DNA from: UBA6522 sp963664945 | Lineage (GTDB): Bacteria; Pseudomonadota; Gammaproteobacteria; Steroidobacterales; Rariloculaceae | Direction: 5' to 3' | DNA length: 64,000 nucleotides | NCBI GenBank assembly: GCA_963664945.1 | Contig: OY761822.1 | Span: forward strand, 4,030,001 to 4,094,000 | Shown here: positions 16,340 through 24,248 of the stretch, one piece after another | How the letters are laid out: each line of letters begins with the position of its first letter | Position numbering within the stretch: position 1 is the first letter of the stretch | Program-made: the position numbers and the translations under genes | The notes under the pieces: model-generated | The model's database searches: none | What the model was told of the DNA's origin: nothing | Seen by the model: the letters and a program-made list of their open reading frames with translations, nothing else

Positions 16340-16521
16340 GATCGTCGCCGCACTATGCCAAAAGCGGTGATACTAGGGGTTTGTAAGGCAATCACTGAAA
16401 TTACCATTTTGGCGCTAGCAAGACAGATTGATGCTTCCATACGCTAGCGGTTTTCCGGAGGAATCCGGATTCAAACAGAACCACCTAGCTCTTGGGATAA
16501 TCCGTTGCGGTAATAGCAAAG

Positions 16522-17826
16522 TTAGCGCAAAACTCCTATTCCAAAGGCGCGAAATATGCGGGTTGCTTCGCTAACCAAGGTCAACACGTCGGCGCGACCA
16601 AGAGGGCGACTATGCGCGAGTGCTTTCCTTACAGGGTGCAGTCGGCGAAGGGAAATTGCGATATCGTTACGATCCCGAAAGATTGCCTGAAATGCTTCGC
16701 GCCAATTGTCGCGTCGTGTGATCACATCAGCCAGGTCCATAAAGTCCGCGTATTGGATAGCAGAATAGACTGTTTTTCCACCTGCACGATCCTCGTTCTG
16801 GCGATCAATCCAACGCTTGCGCACAGGTTGTGAGATCCTTTGCTTTGCCCAGTGTGAACCAACCAGTTTTTCCAGGCGATCTTCGACTTCTTGACGTAGC
16901 CTCTGTTCCAATTCGTTTAGCAATTGCCAGTGCTGCGGGTTAAACGTCGCGTCATGATCGGGTGATTCGAGTGCTTGCGGCACAGGAACTGACGCGAAAG
17001 ACAGCGTGAATCCAGCGCTAATGAGGACCCTATCGTACGTAGCGGGCGGAAATTCCATCAACTCAGGTTTGAGTCCGGCACGCATAGCTGCTTCATCGCG
17101 CTCGTTAGCGTTGGCGCTAAGATCTGCGGTGTTGGCGTCACCAAGCTCACGTTCAGGCAAATCTGCAACCGAATTGGTAAACGGATCTTCCGTGTGGACG
17201 ATATTGCTGAGTTTCGAACGACGCGTAAATCTGATGGCGTTTCGCTGGAACGGTTTGCTGGGCAGTTGTGGTCGATCCCGTAGCGCAGTTATGGATTCTG
17301 AGCGTGCTCCTAAGGCCGAACCGATAGTTCTCCGATAAGCAATACACATATCTGCAATGCCTGCCGAGATGGCAACACCTCTTGATGCTTCGCCCGAACG
17401 GGCCAAGGCAGCGCCGACGCTGGCCACACGCTTGAGTTCTTGCGAATGCGCAAGCGCGGCCGCAGCCGCAAAACCACGGGATTCTTCGACCGTACGGGCG
17501 AGGGCAGCGCCGACGCCGGTCCGGCGCTTGAGTTCCTGCGAACGCGCAAGGGCGACCGCAGCCGCAAAACCACGGGATTCTTCGACCGTACGGGCGAGGG
17601 CAACGCCGACGCCGGTCAGGCGCTTGAGTTCCTGCGAACGCGCAAGGGCGGCCGCAGCCGCAAAACCACGGGATTCTTCGACCGTACGGGCGAGGGCAGC
17701 GCCGACGCCGGTCAGGCGCTCGAATGCCTGCGAATGCGCAAGCGTGATCGCTTGGATACCAGCTTGTTGAATGTTTGGTTGCATGCGCACATTGTACTCG
17801 CGTGGGGGCTCTAGCGGCCACGCCAA
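16522..17826 (-). CDS. Swt1-type HEPN protein with N-terminal 32-residue repeats
   Basis: 434 residues. Residues about 20-150 are four copies of a 32-residue helical repeat (consensus ALARSQELKRLTGVGVALAR + TVEESRGFAAA), encoded by 96-bp DNA repeats. The C-terminal about 140 residues match the Swt1-like HEPN pattern: HWAKQRISQPVRKRW, YADFMDLADVITRRDNW, REAFQAIFRDRNDI and the R-x4-H motif in HPVRKALAHSRPL, the putative RNase site. HEPN domains of this kind are usually toxins or RNA-cleaving effectors. The ATG at 17826 lies three bases after the stop of the HNH-like gene, so the two are probably one operon; ATG codons further in (about 17784) are alternatives. Confidence 0.82.
   Translation of the reverse strand: MAWPLEPPREYNVRMQPNIQQAGIQAITLAHSQAFERLTGVGAALARTVEESRGFAAAAALARSQELKRLTGVGVALARTVEESRGFAAAVALARSQELKRRTGVGAALARTVEESRGFAAAAALAHSQELKRVASVGAALARSGEASRGVAISAGIADMCIAYRRTIGSALGARSESITALRDRPQLPSKPFQRNAIRFTRRSKLSNIVHTEDPFTNSVADLPERELGDANTADLSANANERDEAAMRAGLKPELMEFPPATYDRVLISAGFTLSFASVPVPQALESPDHDATFNPQHWQLLNELEQRLRQEVEDRLEKLVGSHWAKQRISQPVRKRWIDRQNEDRAGGKTVYSAIQYADFMDLADVITRRDNWREAFQAIFRDRNDIAISLRRLHPVRKALAHSRPLGRADVLTLVSEATRIFRAFGIGVLR
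17395..17765 (-). repeat. 96-bp in-frame tandem repeats
   Basis: The unit begins at 17429, 17525, 17621 and 17717 (marker CGCTTGAGTTC or a variant), exactly 96 bp apart. The two central units are nearly identical and the outer ones have diverged, typical of recent expansion and contraction. The repeats code for the helical N-terminus of the Swt1-type HEPN protein. Confidence 0.92.
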
Positions 17827-17829
17827 GAA

Positions 17830-19143
17830 TTACGTCATGTACCGAATGCCTCTCTTAGTCAAACCCTCTGGAACTGCGACAATTTTCGCACCCATGGCAA
17901 CCGCTACCTCTTCTGCATCCAATCCGAATATCAACGGCAATGAAGAACTTTCCATCGCTCGTTTTCGCGTTCCAAACACTTCCACACAAACCAGGATCAC
18001 CTTTCCTGGCTCCATGGCTTCAGCTATACCGTCAGCTAGAAGACTAAACTTTTCTTCCACTTTCAACGTCTTGCAGCGAATTCCAACCTTGTTTAGTGCT
18101 TTGTGAAGAGATTTCATTTCTACTTCAGTCAGTTTACCGAGCGCCTCGCTTATTCTCTTAGCTCTCGGGTTCGGGTTCTTTTTTACCCACAATAGTGCAT
18201 CGGAGACAATACTCTCTTCTGGCAACTCCATCAGGTCGTCTGCCACCAGTGATTGAACGGCGTCTCTTGCAAGGTAGTCGTCCCCTTCGCGTTTGATCAG
18301 AGTCTCCATCCTTTGCCTTGTTCTTGTCTTGACTGCTTCTGGAACGTCCCCTAGCACCCGCAACATTTTCTCGCCCTGCCTCGTCATATATTGAAACAGC
18401 GCGTTTGGCACGGTTGCCCTCTGGCGCGACCAAGTATCGCCTAGACCGGGCTCCACTAGCGTGCCATCCCAGTATCCGCTCTTCTCCCGTTCCACCATGC
18501 CAAACATAGCTATCTTGGGAATCTTGGCATAAGTCATAAGTATTTCTTCCTTGGATCCTCCATAACCCAAAATATCCAAGTTGAATCCCCGAGCCCAATA
18601 GTAGTTTTGCAATCCGATCATTCGCCCTGCAGAGTCAGCCGTCTGTCCACTCAGCATCAGCATATGCTGCTTGAATGCACCAATATTTTTGCGCTTGCCA
18701 AGGAGATACGTTCGCCATACTTCCTCGGCCTCTCTCAAACGATCCTCGTTAGACGCTTTACCGAAGCGAACCGCCTCGTGCTCGTTGTACCAGTGCCATG
18801 TTCGCCACGCCATTGATACGAGAAATCTGTGAACATGTTCGTCATTGAGCGTTGGGCTTCCAGGGTGCCCAGTCCATATACCCTGGTACACCGCTTCCGA
18901 GAAATGCTTCTCGCTACGCGAGAGCAGTTGTTCACACGCTTGACAAAGCCAAGTCTTTTTCGGTAAATCTTGCTCTAATTTGAGAAAATTACCGCTCTCT
19001 CCTGTGTAATACCTGGGATCCTCAACAGCGCCGGCCCCTTTCGTAGCCATCCGCACAAACCTCGGAATAATGTGACTCTTCTGAAGCACCTGTATCCTCA
19101 TGCAGAGTCTACACTTGCCTGTCTTGTTCACTGATTTCGCCAT
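17830..19143 (-). CDS. HNH-like zinc-binding protein, function unknown
   Basis: 437 residues. The N-terminus has a CxxC...SHIIPRF...CxxC arrangement: KCRLCMRIQVLQKSHIIPRF (about residues 10-29) and TWLCQACEQLLSRSEKHF (about 64-81). This is the pattern of HNH-like treble-clef domains such as those in McrA-type nucleases, although the SHIIP form lacks a clear second catalytic His/Asn, so activity is uncertain. The rest is helical and unrecognised, with an acidic C-terminal third. It directly precedes the Swt1-type HEPN gene (3-bp gap) and probably forms an operon with it, which suggests a two-component defence or toxin system. Confidence 0.75.
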   Translation of the reverse strand: MAKSVNKTGKCRLCMRIQVLQKSHIIPRFVRMATKGAGAVEDPRYYTGESGNFLKLEQDLPKKTWLCQACEQLLSRSEKHFSEAVYQGIWTGHPGSPTLNDEHVHRFLVSMAWRTWHWYNEHEAVRFGKASNEDRLREAEEVWRTYLLGKRKNIGAFKQHMLMLSGQTADSAGRMIGLQNYYWARGFNLDILGYGGSKEEILMTYAKIPKIAMFGMVEREKSGYWDGTLVEPGLGDTWSRQRATVPNALFQYMTRQGEKMLRVLGDVPEAVKTRTRQRMETLIKREGDDYLARDAVQSLVADDLMELPEESIVSDALLWVKKNPNPRAKRISEALGKLTEVEMKSLHKALNKVGIRCKTLKVEEKFSLLADGIAEAMEPGKVILVCVEVFGTRKRAMESSSLPLIFGLDAEEVAVAMGAKIVAVPEGLTKRGIRYMT

Positions 19144-19561
19144 TAGATTTTTGGCCTACTTTTGCTCTATGCGGTCGATACCCTAAATTGGGACGCTGCA
19201 ATCGTTCGACTCTCTACCCTAGCTCCAAGGCGATGCTCTCGAACGCCTATGAGGCATACAGTACAAGCTTGACAGGTACCCCTTTCCGAACCCTTGTATT
19301 CAATCAAACCGTCGGCCAAGTCGTCACCCGTATCGAAAGATGCCGCCATACACTCTAGGTCACGTCACCGTCCTCGAAGCGAACGCCAGAATTCTGAAAC
19401 TCGTTATCGACCACGACGATCAAGATCGTCTTGGCTGAACCATAGAGGCGTCCTGTCAATACATACAACACCTCCTCCAGCACAACATCGGTGATTAGGG
19501 CACATTATCGAAGTTACCGGGATACACAGGTTAACTGGCGCGTGCTCCAATCGGTGATCCT
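19144..19561. other. Gap between the SIR2-like and HNH-like genes
   Basis: About 420 bp with no supported gene on either strand. The HNH-HEPN promoter should lie near 19150-19250. I see no repeats or RNA gene. Confidence 0.6.
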
Positions 19562-20740
19562 CTACCAATCACTATCGTTACATATGAGCTCGACGCACTG
19601 TGCTGCAAATTCTCCGAACGATCCAATGTAGGGAACGATCGTATTCCAGTCTCCCGACGCAGTGCTTGAAAATACGCTTGGAACCCGCCTTTCTGCGAGA
19701 TCCTCTGCGCTCGGATCAATCAAGAATATGCACTTGTTGCGTCCGTCTTCGATTTCCTCCGAAAACTGCCTTAATATGAACCTAAGCAGTGCATCATCCT
19801 TGGGGAAGCTGTAACCAATCACCAAAAGCACGGTCGTTTCCCGAAGTAACCTCACGGCCTTCGGAAATACCTGCTGAAAATACGGATGCTCATAGTTCTG
19901 TTCTCTTGACGGAAGCATTAGAACGGGTGGACGCTTCTTGACCTCCGCTTCTGTACGGCAACGGTAGTCGAGCACGTATCCTCCATCGTCCTGCAGAATC
20001 TCGAAACCACCATTGATCTTCAGTACGTTCCACACCAGCCAATGATCGTGCAAGGGTTGCGGGTTTTCGCTGTGCGCAATTCGCTTGGGAGTAAATCCGC
20101 GGTAGGTGTACAGAAACACGGAATCATCCGCTCCCAACACATTGTCCACGATCGCTTCGATTACAAAGTCGTAGTTAGTGGTTATGAAATGCGTCCTGAT
20201 TCCCTCCGAAACCATCTCAGATCCGTCTCCGCAATCCATGAGAAACCTAATCAGGTCCTTGATCGACCGCTGGTTATCCGTCGGCTCCGAGGATGCCGCG
20301 AATTTCCCAGATTCCACATCGAAATAGTCAAGATCCGCGAGTTCCGCATATCTCCGCACTACCGCCGATCTCAATGAGGCGTGAAGCATTCGAACATTCT
20401 GCTCATCTACGTAGCGTGACCGAATCTCCGGATACTTCTCATACATATCAAGCTGATAGACGATGCGTCTGAGTTCGTTAGGCCGAATCGCGCGAAAGGA
20501 CTCTTTCCCAAAGATGCGCGCCAGGGCAAGGGAGCTATCGAATGGAGAAAGGAACTTCTGATCGAGCTTGAACAAATCGTTCCCTAATGGCGCCTGACTC
20601 CTCCAAGACTTCGCAAAACCAGCACCCACCCAGATCGTGAAGTTCGTTAGAGGTCGAGTTTCGAACTTGGGTCCCCGGTCATCGCGGAAATTTTTCATTA
20701 GATCGACGAACAGGCCGACAGCTTTTGAATTGCTTGTCAA
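19562..20740 (-). CDS. SIR2-like domain protein, probable defence effector
   Basis: 392 residues. SIR2-family NAD-binding features are present: FTIWVGAGFAKSW near the N-terminus (GAG-x-S/A loop, about residues 33-45), THFITTNYDFVIEAIVDN in the middle (TTNYD, about 187-204) and a C-terminal Rossmann end LLVIGYSFPKDDALLRFILR (about 311-330). SIR2 domains of this kind in bacterial defence systems degrade NAD+ or sense phage. There is no second effector domain in the same chain. It is the first gene of the minus-strand run; ATG at 20740 follows a purine-rich stretch. Confidence 0.85.
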   Translation of the reverse strand: MTSNSKAVGLFVDLMKNFRDDRGPKFETRPLTNFTIWVGAGFAKSWRSQAPLGNDLFKLDQKFLSPFDSSLALARIFGKESFRAIRPNELRRIVYQLDMYEKYPEIRSRYVDEQNVRMLHASLRSAVVRRYAELADLDYFDVESGKFAASSEPTDNQRSIKDLIRFLMDCGDGSEMVSEGIRTHFITTNYDFVIEAIVDNVLGADDSVFLYTYRGFTPKRIAHSENPQPLHDHWLVWNVLKINGGFEILQDDGGYVLDYRCRTEAEVKKRPPVLMLPSREQNYEHPYFQQVFPKAVRLLRETTVLLVIGYSFPKDDALLRFILRQFSEEIEDGRNKCIFLIDPSAEDLAERRVPSVFSSTASGDWNTIVPYIGSFGEFAAQCVELICNDSDW

Positions 20741-21285
20741 GAGAGCATCTCATTCAACAGGTAAGGCAATACCGTATGGAAACTGAGTTCCGGTACCGCC
20801 TGCATCTTATCGGAAAAAGTTCAACCTAGCCGTTCCGTTAAGATCAATGCCATTCATCTCAATCCATCATCGGACGACAGCACCCGGTCAATTGTTCCCG
20901 AACCCAGTCCATTGAACTCATGTTCTACGCCCACCTGGGCCGGGGCGGACCCTCGCCACTCGTACGCTCGCGCCGCACTTTGCCATCTCCCACATTGAAT
21001 CCCAATCTATCGTGCACGGCAACATCAATATGCCCACGCGAATGTCCATTGAGAGTGCCGCAGATCCGCAAAGTGCACGCGAACATGCTCCAACGCCATC
21101 CGCAACGTCCAAGCCAATGATCATAATGGTCCTTAATCCGCTGTAACGTACACGTTATCGAATGAGTGAAGCCTATTGATTGGTCACATGTAACGTAATG
21201 TCCTTGTTGATGATACGATTCACAAGTCATTCATATTAATTGTGCCAATCTGAGTTGTGGTTGGTAGCAGAGGAGCAAACATAAC
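20741..21285. promoter_or_regulatory. Divergent regulatory gap with a palindrome TAACGTACACGTTA
   Basis: About 545 bp between the divergent SIR2-like and XRE genes; no supported gene. A perfect short palindrome, TAACGTACACGTTA (21144-21157), is followed by another half-site, TAACGTAA (21191-21198), about 90-140 bp before the XRE start. This layout fits an operator for the XRE protein. AGGAG at 21272-21276 is the probable XRE ribosome binding site. Confidence 0.5.
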
Positions 21286-22284
21286 ATGAAGATCGATCCG
21301 AACCGACTGAAGTGCCTTCGCGAGGCGAAGGGGCTCTCCAGGAAGAAACTGGCAGCGGCATCCAAGGTCTCTGCCAAGCAAATCCAGCGCCTCGAGGACT
21401 CGAACCTTGCCAGGGGAACCCCACGGGAATACACGGTGACCCGACTGGCCAGGACGCTCGAGGTCGCTCCCGCGGTGTTAAGCGGCGAGGAGCCGTTGCC
21501 CGGGTCTGTCTCGCCGTACGCCCCACCGAGCGTATCCGTCACCCATCGGCTTCTGTCCGAGGCGATGCTGGCTTATGACCTGGTGGAGAGACGCTACGGC
21601 GTGACGAGCACCGCCATCATGAACGCCGCCCCGCTGTTCTTCGTGCTCTTGGCCGAGGGCAGTCTGGCCTGGCGCAGGGAGGAATTGGACGTGATTCGTA
21701 AAGCGATCGATCACGTGTGTGACCTAGGAGATCGCAGCAATCGCAAGATATTCGCAACTCATGCCTTCAACGCATCGGAAGACAGCCATTACGAGGACGA
21801 GGCGATCAAGCAGCGAAACCTGTTCGACGATCCGTTTCCGGACGACTACAGATTCTCGGTCCACGCCGGCAGCACCACCAACCCCTTCATCGAGTATCTG
21901 CAGAAACTGGCCGAGGATATTAATTGTCCGGGCATGGAGGTGGACGAGGGGTTCGTTTCTTCAGACACCACTGATGACATGCCCGCCTACAGCGTGTGCA
22001 GGGACGAACTCGAGCGGATCGTTCCCCTCGACAGCAGGGCATTCACTGCACTATGTACGCGCGACGTTCGCGTTGCGGACATTCCCGCGGAGTTGATGCT
22101 CGACAGGGCGGCTCGGCAGCGCGAAGAATGGCTCGAAAAGAAGGTATCCAGAAAGTCCGCTGAATGGTTGAAGCAACGCAATTCGCTGGACAGGTTGTTT
22201 AGGGAATTGGGTATCGTCGGTTTCGAGCAATCCTCCGGTGACGACGACACGAACATGACCGACGGCAAGGTGGCGGGCCCATGA
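21286..22284 (+). CDS. XRE-family helix-turn-helix protein
   Basis: 332 residues. The N-terminal 60 residues form a Cro/C1-type HTH: LKCLREAKGLSRKKLAAASK and VSAKQIQRLEDSN, then TVTRLARTLEV. The remaining 250 residues are unrecognised, acidic and helical (LLSEAMLAYDLVERRYGV, then IEYLQKLAEDINCPGMEVDE). The start ATG is well supported by an AGGAG at suitable distance. It overlaps the next gene by four bases (ATGA), so the pair is translated together. A regulator or antitoxin role in a two-gene unit is the simplest reading. Confidence 0.85.
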   Translation: MKIDPNRLKCLREAKGLSRKKLAAASKVSAKQIQRLEDSNLARGTPREYTVTRLARTLEVAPAVLSGEEPLPGSVSPYAPPSVSVTHRLLSEAMLAYDLVERRYGVTSTAIMNAAPLFFVLLAEGSLAWRREELDVIRKAIDHVCDLGDRSNRKIFATHAFNASEDSHYEDEAIKQRNLFDDPFPDDYRFSVHAGSTTNPFIEYLQKLAEDINCPGMEVDEGFVSSDTTDDMPAYSVCRDELERIVPLDSRAFTALCTRDVRVADIPAELMLDRAARQREEWLEKKVSRKSAEWLKQRNSLDRLFRELGIVGFEQSSGDDDTNMTDGKVAGP

Positions 22285-22595
22285 GCCTTGCATATTCCAC
22301 GCACGCACGCAGGCGAATGCAGCAACGCGGGCTCTGCGAGCGCGATGTCGAGCTGATTGTCCGGTACGGCACTGACGTACGCAGAGGCCTGCGGTTGCTG
22401 CGCAGACGTGACATCAGAAAACTTGCAAAGCACACGAACAGGCCTGTGCAACACTTGGAGCGGATTCTCAACTGCGCGGTCGTCATGGACAAAGATACCG
22501 TCATCACCTGCTACCATATTCACGGTCAGGCAGGTCGCCGCGCGCTCAGGCGTGACAACCGCCGATCACGCCGCCGATCGGCCCGACGGCATTGA
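22281..22595 (+). CDS. DUF4258-like small basic protein
   Basis: 104 residues with the DUF4258 pattern: YSTHARRRMQQRGLCERDVE at the N-terminus (H-A-x-x-R-M-x-x-R-G), a middle strand and VVMDKDTVITCYHIHG near the end. DUF4258 proteins are small RelE/BrnT-like proteins suspected to be toxins or RNases. The C-terminal tail is extremely Arg-rich and may be additional. The ATGA overlap with the XRE gene gives a toxin-antitoxin-like pair, though which partner is toxic is not shown. Confidence 0.75.
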   Translation: MSLAYSTHARRRMQQRGLCERDVELIVRYGTDVRRGLRLLRRRDIRKLAKHTNRPVQHLERILNCAVVMDKDTVITCYHIHGQAGRRALRRDNRRSRRRSARRH

Positions 22596-23310
22596 TATCC
22601 ATCAAATACGAGTATGGCCCAACAATCCGGCACGCTACCCGCGAGCGTCCCGTCGCACGCCAGCAATCTAGTTTTTGCACCAATGGTTGGTCCGAACCCG
22701 ATGTGCGATCCCTGCCGCACGCGTATACCCCAGCGAATCGTGAGCCCGCACGCGAGACTGCGCTTGATGCAAATCGGATTATGCCAAGTCGAATGCGAAA
22801 GCCGGCGTCTGTGTTGCGACGCCCCGTTCGACCCGGCCACGACCGCGCCGTGCCGGTTCTGCACCGCATGGGTTCGACCGGCGACCTCGGCCTGCCGACA
22901 CCGCGGTCCGCGCGATCCAAAGCGACATCTTGAGATGGGTGAAGCGCAGTTTCAGGCGCGCTGTCGCGAGCAGCAGCGACTGAAACGCCGCACGAGACGA
23001 ATACGCAATGTACTGATCCTTGTCGCAATCACGCTGGCCGACTGGCCGTGGCATTAGCCACCCGCTTGGTACGCTCGAGGTGCGCCTCCCTCTCCGCCAC
23101 TTGAACTTTATAACATGCTGAACTATATAGATAAATAAGGAATTCCACAAAATAAGTTGTACCTATGATTGTACTTTTTTGCAGGCGATTGTCATAGACT
23201 ATACGGCGCTTCAACGGTATCTTGTGACGGCAAGAATTCAATACTCGTAGCCAATGTGCCGCGATCCATCTCACACAGAGTGCGTCTTCATATCGCCTGT
23301 ACGACGGCTA
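22596..23310. other. Gap without a convincing gene
   Basis: About 715 bp. Open frames exist on both strands but they are Arg/Pro/Cys-rich, lack recognisable domains and overlap each other, so I treat them as chance. An AT-rich patch at 23100-23200 marks a sharp change in base composition. No RNA gene or terminal repeat found. Confidence 0.6.
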
Positions 23311-23535
23311 CTATGGGTGTTCCTTAGATGACGATTCCATCGCGCGCAGGAATCGGCTTCGCTGCGAACGGTTCGCCATCATCAGGAAAAATTGCCGCTT
23401 GAATAAATTGCAGTCTTCGCGTTCCTTCCCAAAGATCTTCCGCAAGAGCTCGGCTCTTTGGTTTGGCTGCCGATTGTTCCAGCCAAGGAATAAAACACAG
23501 GCTTCAATCTCTGGACCGATCATTCCAGGCTGCAT
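23311..23535 (-). CDS. Small hypothetical protein (weak)
   Basis: About 74 residues from ATG 23535 (longer if the ATG at 23664 is used). The sequence is helical, with LLRKIFGKEREDCNLFKRQF and MMANRSQRSRFLRAME. Nothing is recognised. It is included because composition and amino-acid use look more like a gene than the shadows around it. Confidence 0.3.
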   Translation of the reverse strand: MQPGMIGPEIEACVLFLGWNNRQPNQRAELLRKIFGKEREDCNLFKRQFFLMMANRSQRSRFLRAMESSSKEHP

Positions 23536-23690
23536 GGCCTCACGCCCGGTGAGACCCACGCTTGTAGCGCGACAAGCAGTGTGAGACGAATTCTCATGTT
23601 GATTATCGCTGTAGACTCGGTGGGATTCGGCCAATGCGTTTAACAGCATGTACGCGACTGGCAAAATCCTGCCGATACGGTGACCGGGGG

Positions 23691-24023
23691 TCAGGCGCGT
23701 TGCATGGTGCCGCGGTACGTGCCGGGCGAATAGCCCTCAGGCAACTGATCCGTGATTGAGCCAGGTTCGGGGGGTTCGGCTTGTGGCAGAGAAATAGCCT
23801 GCGACGCGGCATCGTCGAGGGGCGCCGGAACGGTGGGCGGCGACTCGATATCGGCCGTGCTCTCCTTGAGGGTGCGCTGCAGCGTGCGCTCGACGGCAGC
23901 CTGTCCCGGGTCTGCCGTCGCAATCGGCCCGGCGGATTCGCCGGTCAGACCCGAGAAACGCCAGACGACTCCCGCCAGAACAAAGGGCCCCGCAACGGCC
24001 AGCAGCACGATCGGTTTATTCAT
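23691..24023 (-). CDS. Small membrane-anchored hypothetical protein
   Basis: 110 residues with one N-terminal hydrophobic segment (PIVLLAVAGPFVLAGVVW, about residues 4-21) and a long Pro/Ala/Glu-rich tail, including PPTVPAPLDD and LPEGYSPGTYRGTMQRA at the end. The anchor plus disordered tail suggests an inner-membrane protein with a periplasmic extension. It lies about 225 bp downstream of the giant secreted protein on the same strand. No known family. Confidence 0.55.
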   Translation of the reverse strand: MNKPIVLLAVAGPFVLAGVVWRFSGLTGESAGPIATADPGQAAVERTLQRTLKESTADIESPPTVPAPLDDAASQAISLPQAEPPEPGSITDQLPEGYSPGTYRGTMQRA

Positions 24024-24248
24024 CGTTCATGCTCCGAGCTTCACGCTCTTGTCCGGCGCGCCGCATTTCCGGCTGGCGCGAAAGGTCTTAGCGAAAATTC
24101 GGCGAAGCTCACCTCGTCGGAAATACCGGCCAGCACGTTCCGCTCCCTTATCGTTGCGACGAACAGGGGCTCGCGCCTGTTCAACACGCCGTGTCTGTCC
24201 GTCCGGCTCCGAAACGCCAACGGAACTCGCGAAGCCTTCCTGAATCGA

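Noticed and set aside
17395..17765. Possible CRISPR array because of regularly spaced repeats
   Set aside because: The unit is 96 bp, fully in frame and repeated over its whole length; there are no variable spacers. It is a protein-coding tandem repeat.
22546..23057. Genes of 147-160 residues on both strands in this gap
   Set aside because: They overlap each other antisense, are rich in Arg, Cys and Pro, and have no domain or ribosome binding site.
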